DNA of 44,695 nucleotides from Flavobacteriaceae bacterium (lineage in GTDB: Bacteria > Bacteroidota > Bacteroidia > Flavobacteriales > Flavobacteriaceae). Positions 10,341 to 19,917 of the stretch are shown here, in pieces. Each line of letters begins with the position of its first letter. The stretch's first letter is position 1. The DNA lies in assembly GCA_017851655.1 (NCBI GenBank), contig JAFMMH010000008.1:1-44695 (forward strand), read 5' to 3'. Under the pieces are notes generated by a model. It made no database searches. It was not told where the DNA came from and worked only from the letters and a program-made list of their open reading frames with translations. A program made the position numbers and the translations under genes.

Positions 10341-12164
10341 GTGAAATCATTACTTTTTACCCTTTTATCTTTATGTATTTGCACTCTATCAAGTGCACAG
10401 TACTGGCAACAACATGTAGATTATACGATGGAAGTATCACTCGAGACTGAATCTGCTCGTTATGAAGGCATCCAAAAGCTAGTCTATACCAATAATTCCC
10501 CCGAAACACTTCACAAAGTCTTTTATCATTTATACTTCAATGCTTTTCAGCCCGATAGTGAAATGGCCGTTAGATTAAAAAATGCAGGAGATAAAAACCG
10601 CCGTTTTAAAGTTGATCTAGATACGCTATCAATTGCTCAGCAAGGATTTTTAAAAGTTGCAAATCTAACTCAAAACGGAGCCGCGGTAAAAACCCAAGAA
10701 TCTGGGACCATTCTTGAAGTCCTCCTAAATGAACCTTTGAGTCCAGGTCAAAGCACTCTACTTGAATTAACATTTGAAGGTCAGGTTCCTGATGTAATAC
10801 GTAGAGCAGGTAAAAACTCTTCAGAAGGAGTTGCTTTTTCTATGGCACAATGGTATCCTAAGATGGCAGAATACGATGTTGAGGGGTGGAATACAGACCC
10901 TTATACGGGTAGAGAATTTCACGGTGTATGGGGAAATTTTGATGTTAAAATCAAACTAGATAAAGACTATACGGTCGCAGCGAGTGGGTATTTACAAAAT
11001 GCTGATGATATAGGAAAAGGATATTCGGACAGGAAAAAAGCTAAAGCCAAAAAAGGACTCATTACTTGGCATTTTATCGCTCCTGAAGTTCATGATTTTA
11101 CATGGGCAGCAGACAAAGATTATGTACATGACACTTATCCTGGACCTAATGATGTAACCTTACATTTTTTCTATAAGAATGATCCAGAAATCATTGAAAA
11201 TTGGAAAAAGTTACAACCACATACTGCAAAAATGATGGAATACTATAACACGAAATTAGGACCCTATCCATACAAACAATACAGTGTCGTGCAAGGGGGT
11301 GATGGAGGTATGGAATATGCCATGTTAACGCTGATCACAGGTGGACGTAATTACGGTTCTTTGTTTGGTGTAACCGCTCATGAATTGGCACACTCTTGGT
11401 TTCAACATGTTCTTGCTACCAATGAAACAAAACACGAGTGGATGGATGAAGGGTTTACTTCGTTTATCTCTGCTTTGGCATCAAATGAAATCTTAGAAGA
11501 AAACAAAGAATTTCCTCTCGAAGGATCATACAGAGGCTATTTTAACCTCGCTTCATCTGGAGTTGAAATGCCCCAAAGTACAAATGCAAACCGTTACGAA
11601 CACAACTATGCCTATGAAAGTACTGCTTACAATAAAGGAGCTGTTTTCTTGGGTCAATTAATCTATCTTGTTGGAAATGAAAATTTTTGGGAAATTTTAC
11701 AAACCTATTATAAAGAATGGCAGTTTAAACACCCACAGCCAAATGATTTTAGAAGAATAGCAGAGCGTATATCAGGATTACAATTACAATGGTATTTGAC
11801 AGACTGGACCCAAACAACAAATAAAATAGATTACTCAATAGAAAGTGTTGATTCTTTGAATGAAGGAAGTATAGTCCGGCTCGCAAGAAAAGAATTAATG
11901 CCGATGCCTTTGGAATTACTTGTGGTATATAAAGATGGTATTTCTGAGCTTCATTATATTCCAATTTCTCTAATGCGAGGAGAAAAAGAAAACCCTTATT
12001 CGATTGAATGGACGGTCCATAAAGATTGGACTTGGGCAAATCCGAAATATAATTTAGAGTTAAACCAGAAAAAAGAAAATATTGAGACCATAATTATCGA
12101 CCCTAGTGGACTTATGGCTGATATAGACAAGTCAAATAATTACTATGTCGCGCCAGAAGAATAA
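10341..12164 (+). CDS. M1-family metallopeptidase (aminopeptidase N-like), secreted, GTG start
   Basis: HELAHSWFQHVLATNETKHEWMDEGF (HEXXH...E) and GGMEYAM motif; signal peptide. Confidence 0.92.
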   Translation: MKSLLFTLLSLCICTLSSAQYWQQHVDYTMEVSLETESARYEGIQKLVYTNNSPETLHKVFYHLYFNAFQPDSEMAVRLKNAGDKNRRFKVDLDTLSIAQQGFLKVANLTQNGAAVKTQESGTILEVLLNEPLSPGQSTLLELTFEGQVPDVIRRAGKNSSEGVAFSMAQWYPKMAEYDVEGWNTDPYTGREFHGVWGNFDVKIKLDKDYTVAASGYLQNADDIGKGYSDRKKAKAKKGLITWHFIAPEVHDFTWAADKDYVHDTYPGPNDVTLHFFYKNDPEIIENWKKLQPHTAKMMEYYNTKLGPYPYKQYSVVQGGDGGMEYAMLTLITGGRNYGSLFGVTAHELAHSWFQHVLATNETKHEWMDEGFTSFISALASNEILEENKEFPLEGSYRGYFNLASSGVEMPQSTNANRYEHNYAYESTAYNKGAVFLGQLIYLVGNENFWEILQTYYKEWQFKHPQPNDFRRIAERISGLQLQWYLTDWTQTTNKIDYSIESVDSLNEGSIVRLARKELMPMPLELLVVYKDGISELHYIPISLMRGEKENPYSIEWTVHKDWTWANPKYNLELNQKKENIETIIIDPSGLMADIDKSNNYYVAPEE

Positions 12165-12504
12165 ACTTCCTGTCTTTCGATTAAAAGGAAAAACAACCGT
12201 TGATTTTCTCTTTGAAAACGGAACTCAGACCTATACAAAATCACTTAATCTTAAAACAGTTGTTGAGGAACAGATAAACAAACTTAATGTCGGGGTTTCC
12301 GTTCCTAAACGTTCTTTTAAAAAAGCAGTTGATAGAAACAAAATAAAACGCCAATTGAGAGAGGCCGTTCGTACTCTTCCTGAAAACCTTCTTTTTTCGG
12401 GATATGCAATGGTAATTTACAAGGGCAAAACGCTTCCTTCATCAGATGATTTGAATGCAAATGTTTTAAGCCTTTTTGAATCATTTAAAAATAAAACAAA
12501 ATAG
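12145..12504 (+). CDS. rnpA: Ribonuclease P protein component
   Basis: 119 aa; VGVSVPKRSFKKAVDRNKIKRQLREAVR is the RnpA RNR signature. Confidence 0.93.
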   Translation: MSRQKNKLPVFRLKGKTTVDFLFENGTQTYTKSLNLKTVVEEQINKLNVGVSVPKRSFKKAVDRNKIKRQLREAVRTLPENLLFSGYAMVIYKGKTLPSSDDLNANVLSLFESFKNKTK

Positions 12505-12506
12505 TA

Positions 12507-12527
12507 AAGCAAGTGTGCTTATTTTTT
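12507..12527. terminator. Possible terminator between convergent rnpA and GNAT genes
   Basis: AAGCA-AGTG-TGCTT hairpin followed by ATTTTTT. Confidence 0.4.
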
Positions 12528-12971
12528 CAATAACATGGCTATATGAGGAATTCCATCCTCTAAATACTCTTCACCTATAGATGTAAAACCATGCGTATTA
12601 TAAAATGGAACTAAATGAGATTGGGCAGAAATTTTTATTGTTTCTTTAGGATACAATTCTTCAGTCTTTTGAAGGCTAATATCTAAAAGCCTATGGCCTA
12701 TTTTTTTTCCTCTTGATTTGGGCGAAACAACTATTCTTCCTATCGCAGGGTATTCTAAATAAGCGTTTCCTTTTGCTAATATTCTAGAATAAGCAATTAT
12801 TTTTTTTTGATCATTAAATCCAATAATATGGATCGCTTCATGGTCTTTTCCATCAATATCCTGATAGACACAATTTTGTTCTACAACAAAAACTTCCGAG
12901 CGAAGTTCCATAATGTCGAGCAATTCTTTCGTTGTTAATTCATTAAATTTTTTAGATTTAAAAACGATCAT
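12519..12971 (-). CDS. GNAT-family N-acetyltransferase, ElaA-like
   Basis: 150 aa; LRSEVFVVEQNCVYQDIDGKD and IGRIVVSPKSRGKKIGHRLL. Confidence 0.85.
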   Translation of the reverse strand: MIVFKSKKFNELTTKELLDIMELRSEVFVVEQNCVYQDIDGKDHEAIHIIGFNDQKKIIAYSRILAKGNAYLEYPAIGRIVVSPKSRGKKIGHRLLDISLQKTEELYPKETIKISAQSHLVPFYNTHGFTSIGEEYLEDGIPHIAMLLKK

Positions 12972-13402
12972 TAACTACATGGTATTTTTTCTATTCTTCC
13001 TTGATGGCGTCCTCCCTCAAATTTGGTGTTTAAAAATGTTTCTACCATTGTTATTGCTTGAGGTATAGAAACAAAACGAGCAGGAATGCTCAAAATATTT
13101 GCATCGTTATGTGCTCTTGATAAAGCAACTATTTCTGAATTCCAACAGAGAGCGGCTCTAATTTTTTTGTGTTTATTTGCCGTCATGGCAGCACCATTAC
13201 CACTACCACAAATAATGATCCCAAGGTCTACGGTGTTATTAGACACATCATTTGCAACAGGATGAATAAAATCAGCATAATCTACACTATCTAAAGTGTC
13301 TGTTCCATGGTTATTTACCTTGTGCCCTTTCTCTTCTAAAAACCTTACAATTGCTTCTTTATATGCTGGTCCTGCATGATCATTTCCAATGCTAATTTTC
13401 AT
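12971..13402 (-). CDS. rpiB: Ribose-5-phosphate isomerase B
   Basis: 143 aa; ISIGNDHAGPAYKEAIV...GIIICGSGNGAAMTANKHKKIRAALCW. Confidence 0.93.
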   Translation of the reverse strand: MKISIGNDHAGPAYKEAIVRFLEEKGHKVNNHGTDTLDSVDYADFIHPVANDVSNNTVDLGIIICGSGNGAAMTANKHKKIRAALCWNSEIVALSRAHNDANILSIPARFVSIPQAITMVETFLNTKFEGGRHQGRIEKIPCS

Positions 13403-13905
13403 AATATTTTGTTTTTGTAAAAATAAGAAACCTTTTTACTGTGTTTATAAAGTGTCAACTACTTTATTCATTATTTGTTTACAAAAGGAAATAAAAATAG
13501 TTGTGTATGTTCTATATTTTTTATGATGGTCGAATATTATTAATATGGATTGTTTTTTAAGATTATTTATAAATCAAAAATTGACAATTAAAGTTTAGTT
13601 ATCAAATAAAAAAGGATATTAATTTCACACTAGTTATTTACAAAATAGGTTATAAACAAGAAATTAATAAAAGACCCAACTAGTTGATTTTAATAATATT
13701 GATTTGTTAATAGCGAATTATAAATTGTGTGTATTTCTTTATTTTGATAAATTCAAAATAGAATGAAAAATATATATAGACACTATTAACAAGCTATATA
13801 CATCATCATATTTTAAATTAAATAAAAATAAAAATAATTAAATATGTTTATAATGTTCATATGTAAGCGAAAACGAATATTGTACCTTTGACAGAAGTAA
13901 TATTT
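13403..13905. other. Candidate replication-origin-like AT-rich intergenic region between divergent rpiB and rnr
   Basis: No ORF in the track; hand count 75 G+C in 420 nt (13441-13860). TTATAAACA 9-mers at 13442-13450(-), 13650-13658(+), 13845-13853(-); variants TTATTTACA 13634-13642 and TTGTTTACA 13475-13483; 10-bp inverted repeat 13704/13783. Confidence 0.4.
13883..13890 (+). promoter_or_regulatory. Bacteroidetes -7 promoter element TACCTTTG upstream of rnr
   Basis: TAnnTTTG match 15 nt upstream of ATG 13906; it also argues against the upstream ORF start at 13888. Confidence 0.5.
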
Positions 13906-16062
13906 ATGTCTAATAAAAAAAAGAATCTCAAACGTTTAGAATCACAAATTCTCTCACTTTTTAGAAACAGTGTTTCCTCAGTTTTGAATTATAAGCAAAT
14001 TGCCTCTAAATTAGATATACGCGATACAAAAGGTAGAAACGATATTATTCGTTTACTCCACCAACTTCACAATAAGAAACAACTAATAGTAAAACAAAGG
14101 GGACAATATCAATATAATAAAATTAGTGTTCCAACCCAACGTGCTAAATTAACCATTATCCCATCTGGCAAAGGTGTCGTTAAAATTGAATCTCATGAGG
14201 ATGAAATTATTGTTCCAAAAAAGTTTTTAAACAAATCTTTGGATGGAGACCTAGTAGAAGTAAGTATTCATAAAGACGGTAAGTTTTTTGAAGCTCATGT
14301 TGATTCTATTGTAGAACGATCAACCAAAGAGTATGTTGGAGTTTTAGATAGACAAAAGGATTTTGGTTTTGTTGTATGTAAAGGCAGCAAAATTTACACT
14401 GATTTTTTTATTGAAAAGGAAGACTTAAAAGATTTTAAAGATGGTGAAAAAGTTGTGGTTGTTTTTAAAAGCTGGAAAGAAAGAAAAGAGGCACCTCATG
14501 CAACTATAGTCAAGAGTCTAGGTTTGCCAGGAGAATTAGACACTGAGCTTCATGGTATTCTTCATGAGTATGGTTTACCCTATGAATTCCCCTCAGCCGT
14601 ATTAGAAGAAGCAGCATTCTTTTCAGATCAGATCAGTTCTCAAGAATTAAAAAATAGAAAAGATTTTAGAAAAACGCTCACATTTACCATTGATCCAAAA
14701 ACAGCAAAAGACTTTGATGACGCAATTTCATTTAAAGATTTAGGAAACAATCGCTATGAAATAGGAATACATATTGCAGATGTTTCGCATTATGTAGAAC
14801 CAAAAACAGAATTAGATAGGGAGGCGTATGAAAGAGCCACATCTGTATATTTAGTAGATAGAGTTGTACCCATGTTACCTGAAGTTTTATCTAATGGCCT
14901 TTGTTCATTAAGACCTCAAGAAGAAAAATTAACTTTTTCTGCAGTTTTTGTATTAGATGACTCAGGAAAAATACATGATGAATGGTACGGAAGAACTGTC
15001 ATTTTTTCAGACTATCGTTTTGCCTATGACGAGGTTCAGAATATCATTGATCAAGATAAAGCAGAAGTTGAAGCGCAGTATTCTTTGACAGGAAAAAAAT
15101 ATGCTGTGCCAAATGAAGTATTTGGAGCTATAAAAAACTTGAACAAATTAGCTAAAACATTAAGATCAGACAGAATGAAAAAAGGAGCGATTTCCTTTGA
15201 TCGTGTAGAAGTAAGTTTTCTCTTAGACGAAGAGAACAAACCAGAATCTGTTTATTTTAAAAGTTCAAAAGATGCCCACAAATTAATAGAAGAGTTTATG
15301 CTGCTTGCCAACAGAAAAGTTGCTTCTTTTATTGGCAAACGCGCAAAAAAGCATGCATTCGTATATCGTATTCATGATGAACCAAACGAAGAAAAACTTG
15401 TCAACTTAAAACAAACAGTACGTTCTTTTGGTTATTCCTTTAATCTATCTGAAAAAAATATAAATAAAGAAATCAATGGTTTATTGTTAGCATGTAATGG
15501 CACAAAAGAGCAAAATTTAATTGACACTCTTACGCTTAGATGTATGTCTAAAGCCGTATATACTACACAAAACATAGGCCATTATGGTCTAGCCTTTTCT
15601 CATTATACACACTTCACTTCTCCTATACGCCGATATCCTGATGTTATGGTGCATCGTCTTTTACAAAAATATTTAGACGGAGAATCTTCAGTGTCTGAGA
15701 GTACTTTAGAAGAGGCATGTGAACATAGTTCACAAAGAGAACAATTAGCAACAAAGGCAGAAAGAGATTCCATCAAACACATGCAGATGGTATTTATGGA
15801 AGACAAGGTTGGAATGGAGTATGATGCTGTTATTTCGGGTGTAACAGATCGCGGTATTTATGTTGAAATTATAGAAAACAAATGTGAAGGAATGATCCGT
15901 ATTATGGACATTAAGGGCGATTATTTTCGTTTTGACATGGATAAGCATGCTCTTGTTGGAGAACGTACGAAAAAAACCTACCAGTTAGGAGATGAATTAC
16001 GAATTAAGGTTAAAAAAGTAAATGTAATTAAACGCTTTTTAGATTTTGTACCTTTAAATTAA
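13906..16062 (+). CDS. rnr: Ribonuclease R
   Basis: RNB domain FTIDPKTAKDFDDAISF, cold-shock and S1-like regions; start set at ATG 13906. Confidence 0.95.
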   Translation: MSNKKKNLKRLESQILSLFRNSVSSVLNYKQIASKLDIRDTKGRNDIIRLLHQLHNKKQLIVKQRGQYQYNKISVPTQRAKLTIIPSGKGVVKIESHEDEIIVPKKFLNKSLDGDLVEVSIHKDGKFFEAHVDSIVERSTKEYVGVLDRQKDFGFVVCKGSKIYTDFFIEKEDLKDFKDGEKVVVVFKSWKERKEAPHATIVKSLGLPGELDTELHGILHEYGLPYEFPSAVLEEAAFFSDQISSQELKNRKDFRKTLTFTIDPKTAKDFDDAISFKDLGNNRYEIGIHIADVSHYVEPKTELDREAYERATSVYLVDRVVPMLPEVLSNGLCSLRPQEEKLTFSAVFVLDDSGKIHDEWYGRTVIFSDYRFAYDEVQNIIDQDKAEVEAQYSLTGKKYAVPNEVFGAIKNLNKLAKTLRSDRMKKGAISFDRVEVSFLLDEENKPESVYFKSSKDAHKLIEEFMLLANRKVASFIGKRAKKHAFVYRIHDEPNEEKLVNLKQTVRSFGYSFNLSEKNINKEINGLLLACNGTKEQNLIDTLTLRCMSKAVYTTQNIGHYGLAFSHYTHFTSPIRRYPDVMVHRLLQKYLDGESSVSESTLEEACEHSSQREQLATKAERDSIKHMQMVFMEDKVGMEYDAVISGVTDRGIYVEIIENKCEGMIRIMDIKGDYFRFDMDKHALVGERTKKTYQLGDELRIKVKKVNVIKRFLDFVPLN

Positions 16063-16079
16063 AACTGCAATTCCAGCAT

Positions 16080-16772
16080 ATGCTTCAAAGAACGGTTTTT
16101 TCTGTTTTCTATTTATTCTTAGGTCTCTTAATTTCCTGGGCCCAAGATATTGAGAATAAAACACTGACAACTAGTGTTTTCAACGGTATCAAGATTTATT
16201 CAGGGCTTCATGTAAATTTAATTTCATCAGATGTAAACAAAGCAGTTGTTTCTGGAGCTCAATCTGATGATGTGATATTGTCTATTAAAGACAAAACACT
16301 TACAATCAAACTAGCAATTGGGAGTCTTACAGCATCAGAACCCACAAAAATAGATTTGTATCATAGTCGTAATCTTAATAAAATTCAAGCGTATAACAAG
16401 TCACTAATTAAATCTCAAGAAAAAATAAATCAAACCAGTATCATTATAGAATCTAAAAGCAATGCGCTTATTGATCTCCAAATAGAAACAGAACGGTTAG
16501 ACCTTTTAGCAAGTCTTGGTGGTAGAATAGCACTAGAAGGAAGCTCAACAGCACTTAATTTAAAGGTGAATTACGGCGGTAGTTGTGAAGTAGAACAGCT
16601 TAAAACAGATCAGATTAATGCTCAACTTATAGGAGGAGGCTACGCTTATGTTACTGTTCGTCAGTTAATAGACGCTGTTGTCATTGGAGGTAGTGTCTTA
16701 CGTGTGTATGGGGATCCAAACAAAAGGATTTACCAAAAAAAATTAGGAGGGAAAATTTTCTTTAAAGATTAA
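16080..16772 (+). CDS. Head GIN domain-containing protein (DUF2807)
   Basis: 230 aa with signal peptide; repetitive beta pattern (FNGIKIYSGLHVNLISSDVNKAVVSG...GGYAYVTVRQLIDAVVIGGSVLRVYGDP). Confidence 0.75.
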   Translation: MLQRTVFSVFYLFLGLLISWAQDIENKTLTTSVFNGIKIYSGLHVNLISSDVNKAVVSGAQSDDVILSIKDKTLTIKLAIGSLTASEPTKIDLYHSRNLNKIQAYNKSLIKSQEKINQTSIIIESKSNALIDLQIETERLDLLASLGGRIALEGSSTALNLKVNYGGSCEVEQLKTDQINAQLIGGGYAYVTVRQLIDAVVIGGSVLRVYGDPNKRIYQKKLGGKIFFKD

Positions 16773-16774
16773 AG

Positions 16775-16845
16775 AGGCATCGAGCGGATTCGAACCGCTG
16801 TACAAGCTTTTGCAGAGCTCTGCCTAGCCACTCGGCCACGATGCC
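16775..16845 (-). tRNA. tRNA-Cys (GCA)
   Basis: Reverse complement GGCATCGTGGCCGAGTGGCTAGGCAGAGCTCTGCAAAAGCTTGTACAGCGGTTCGAATCCGCTCGATGCCT: cloverleaf with anticodon GCA. Confidence 0.95.
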
Positions 16846-16866
16846 ATGGGTCAAAAGTACTAATTA

Positions 16867-17241
16867 TTAATCGAATTTTATAGCATCACGAGCTAGTTCT
16901 CTATTAATAGCAACTTCCTCCACATTTCCACCAATTGGAGGGTTTTTCTTTGCCACTTTAACTTTTGCAAATGTAACCGTTGTGTGTTCTTTTAAAATTC
17001 TTAAAAGAATTCGTGTTGCGACCTGTTCCAATAGTTTTGATCGTATTGCCATCTCATCTTTTACAATGGAATTCAGCGCTACATAATCCACAGTATCTTC
17101 CAAACGATCTGTTTTTGAAGAAAGAGAAAGATCGGTTTTTACCATGAGATTTACTACATAGTCACTTCCAATTTTTCCTTCTTCAACCATACAGCCATGA
17201 TTGGCATATACCCGGATGTTTTTTAAATAAATTTTTCCCAT
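16867..17241 (-). CDS. folB: Dihydroneopterin aldolase
   Basis: MGKIYLKNIRVYANHGCMVEEGKIGSDYVVNL; start set at the internal Met (17241) instead of 17313. Confidence 0.88.
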   Translation of the reverse strand: MGKIYLKNIRVYANHGCMVEEGKIGSDYVVNLMVKTDLSLSSKTDRLEDTVDYVALNSIVKDEMAIRSKLLEQVATRILLRILKEHTTVTFAKVKVAKKNPPIGGNVEEVAINRELARDAIKFD

Positions 17242-17295
17242 TTCGAATGCAAATATAAAGAGTGTTTCCGCTTTTATTTGCATGATTGCATTCAT

Positions 17296-17303
17296 TATAT
17301 TTG
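17296..17303 (+). promoter_or_regulatory. Bacteroidetes -7 promoter element TATATTTG upstream of glnS
   Basis: TAnnTTTG match 15 nt upstream of ATG 17319. Confidence 0.5.
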
Positions 17304-17318
17304 TCACAAACAAAAACG

Positions 17319-18986
17319 ATGGAGCGGTCCTTACATTTTATTGAACACATTATAGAGGAAGATTTAAAAAATGGTTATTCTGCAAATCAGCTACGCTTCC
17401 GTTTTCCTCCAGAACCAAATGGCTATCTTCACATAGGACACGTAAAAGCAATTTGCTTAAATTTCAATTTGGGAGAGCGCTATAATGCGCCTGTAAATCT
17501 TCGTTTTGACGATACAAACCCAGCAAAAGAAGAACAACAATATGTAGATGCGATCAAGGAAAACATAAAATGGCTAGGCTATGATTGGGAGAAAGAATGT
17601 TACGCTTCTGATTATTTTGATCAACTCTATTCATGGGCTTTAGATCTTATTGATAAAGGGTATGCATACATAGATTCACAATCTTCAGAAGAAATTGCCT
17701 CTCAAAAAGGAACACCAACGAAAGAAGGTACGGAAAGTCCCTTTAGAACAAGATCCATATCAGAAAACAGACGGCTTTTTGAAGAGATGAAAGCTGGATT
17801 GCATGCTGAAGGTACTCATGTGTTGAGAGCTAAAATCGATATGGCATCACCCAACATGCTTCTCCGCGACCCCGTTATGTATCGTATTTTGTATAAAACA
17901 CATCATCGTACAGGAGATCAATGGTGTATCTACCCTCTTTACGATTGGACTCATGGTCAGTCAGATTATATCGAACAAATTTCACATTCCCTTTGTTCGC
18001 TTGAGTTTAAGCCTCACAGAGATTTATATGAGTGGTTTTTAGAGGCTTTATCACCACTTTCAACCCTTCGTCCAAAACAAAGAGAATTCGCCAGGATGAA
18101 CCTTTCATTTACCGTTACAAGCAAGCGTAAATTAGCAGAGCTAATAGAAGGAGGTCATGTTTCAGGTTGGGATGATCCTAGAATGCCTACAATAGCAGGT
18201 TTGAGAAGAAGAGGATACACTCCCCTTTCGCTTAGAAATTTTGTTGATGCTGCTGGTGTCGCAAAAAGAGATAATGTGATTGATATGTCTTTACTAGAGC
18301 ATGCTATACGAGAAGACTTGAATAAAACAGCGCCACGTGTAATGGCCGTTTTAGACCCTGTTAAACTGACGATTGAAAACTATCCTGATGGGCAAACAGA
18401 AACCCTAGAGGGTGAGATTAATCCAGAACAACCTGAAGCTGGAAGTAGAACAATTCCATTTTCCAAGTTTTTATATATAGAACGAGAAGATTTTTTAGAG
18501 GTTGCAAACCGTAAATTTTTTAGGTTAACTCTGGGCAAAGAAGTGCGTTTAAAAAACGCTTACATTATTAAAGGGGAATCTGTGATCAAAGACGAAGCAG
18601 GAAACATCACTGAAATAATTTGCTCTTATGATCCTGATAGTAAAAGTGGAAGTGGCTCAGAAGCTAGCCAGCGTAAAGTTAAAGGCACCTTACACTGGGT
18701 TAGTATAGAACATGCACTTCCTATAGAAGTTCGTTTATACGACCGTTTGTTTCAGTCTGAATCACCTGATCAAGACAAAGAAATAGACTTTAAAACTTTT
18801 TTAAACCCAAATTCATTGACTAAACAACAGGCTTACGCAGAACCAGGATTAGAAAAGGCGAATCCAGGGGATCGATTTCAGTTTCAGCGGTTGGGTTATT
18901 TTGCTGTAGATCCTGACAGTACGTTAGAGAAAGTCGTTTTTAATAAAACCGTAGGTCTAAGAGACAATTGGTCTAAAAAAAATTAG
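17319..18986 (+). CDS. glnS: Glutaminyl-tRNA synthetase
   Basis: RFPPEPNGYLHIGHVKAICLNF and class I aaRS motifs; GlnRS C-terminal domain. Confidence 0.96.
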   Translation: MERSLHFIEHIIEEDLKNGYSANQLRFRFPPEPNGYLHIGHVKAICLNFNLGERYNAPVNLRFDDTNPAKEEQQYVDAIKENIKWLGYDWEKECYASDYFDQLYSWALDLIDKGYAYIDSQSSEEIASQKGTPTKEGTESPFRTRSISENRRLFEEMKAGLHAEGTHVLRAKIDMASPNMLLRDPVMYRILYKTHHRTGDQWCIYPLYDWTHGQSDYIEQISHSLCSLEFKPHRDLYEWFLEALSPLSTLRPKQREFARMNLSFTVTSKRKLAELIEGGHVSGWDDPRMPTIAGLRRRGYTPLSLRNFVDAAGVAKRDNVIDMSLLEHAIREDLNKTAPRVMAVLDPVKLTIENYPDGQTETLEGEINPEQPEAGSRTIPFSKFLYIEREDFLEVANRKFFRLTLGKEVRLKNAYIIKGESVIKDEAGNITEIICSYDPDSKSGSGSEASQRKVKGTLHWVSIEHALPIEVRLYDRLFQSESPDQDKEIDFKTFLNPNSLTKQQAYAEPGLEKANPGDRFQFQRLGYFAVDPDSTLEKVVFNKTVGLRDNWSKKN

Positions 18987-19912
18987 TCTTTTTGTTTGGT
19001 ATCGTTTTTTAGTGTTTGAGCCTTCATCGCTTCACCAATTTGATTACTTGCAGTAAATGATGCCACCATATTGTTTAGCATATCACTACCTGCTTGTGGA
19101 GAATTTGGAAGTAAGATCAAATTACTGTTTGTGCTTTCGCCTATAGATTGAAGCGTATCGTAATGTTGAGTAACAACGATAAGCGCAGAAGCCTCTTGAG
19201 AGTTAATACCAACTCCATTTAGGACATCTACCGACTCTTCGAGACCCCGAGCTATTTCTCGTCGTTGATCTGCGATACCCTGTCCCTGAAGACGCTTGCT
19301 TTCTGCCTCAGCCTTTGCTTTTTCTACGATTAAAATTCGTTCTGCATCACCATCGTATTGGGCAGCTACTTTCTTTCGCTCTGCAGCGTTGATTCTATTC
19401 ATTGCAGCTTTTACCTCAGCATCCGGATCAATATCAGTAACAAGGGCTTTGATGATATCGTATCCGTAATTTGTCATTGCATCATTAAGCTCGGTTTTTA
19501 CAGCAATTGCGATATCGTCTTTCTTTTCAAAGACATCGTCCAATTTCATTTTGGGGACTACCGCTCTGACAACATCAAAAACATAGGAAGTAATTTGATC
19601 TTGAGGAAAATCTAGCTTATAGAAGGCATCGTAAACTTTTTCTTGTACAACTTTATATTGAACAGAAACCTTAAGTTTTACAAAAACATCATCTTTTGTT
19701 TTCGTTTCTACAATCACATCTAGTTGCAAAATTCTCAGGCTAATACGACCCGCTATCTTGTCAACCAATGGAATTTTAAGATGCAGTCCAGACTGCCTAA
19801 TTACAATAAATTTTCCGAAACGTTCAACAACTGCTGCAGTTTGTTGTTTTACAACAAAAAGACCTGAGATTAATAGGAGTATTGCTAGTCCAATGATAAT
19901 GTAAGTGAGCAT
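18983..19912 (-). CDS. SPFH/Band 7 domain protein (stomatin-like)
   Basis: N-terminal TM, RFGKFIVIRQSGLHLKIPLVDKI, AAERKKVAAQYDGDAERILIVEKAKAEAESKRLQGQG. Confidence 0.92.
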   Translation of the reverse strand: MLTYIIIGLAILLLISGLFVVKQQTAAVVERFGKFIVIRQSGLHLKIPLVDKIAGRISLRILQLDVIVETKTKDDVFVKLKVSVQYKVVQEKVYDAFYKLDFPQDQITSYVFDVVRAVVPKMKLDDVFEKKDDIAIAVKTELNDAMTNYGYDIIKALVTDIDPDAEVKAAMNRINAAERKKVAAQYDGDAERILIVEKAKAEAESKRLQGQGIADQRREIARGLEESVDVLNGVGINSQEASALIVVTQHYDTLQSIGESTNSNLILLPNSPQAGSDMLNNMVASFTASNQIGEAMKAQTLKNDTKQKD

Positions 19913-19917
19913 AATGA

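Noticed and set aside
13403-13905. rpiB-rnr gap as a CRISPR leader, phage remnant or ncRNA gene
   Set aside because: No regularly spaced direct repeats, no degraded ORFs, and composition too AT-rich for a structured RNA I could recognise.
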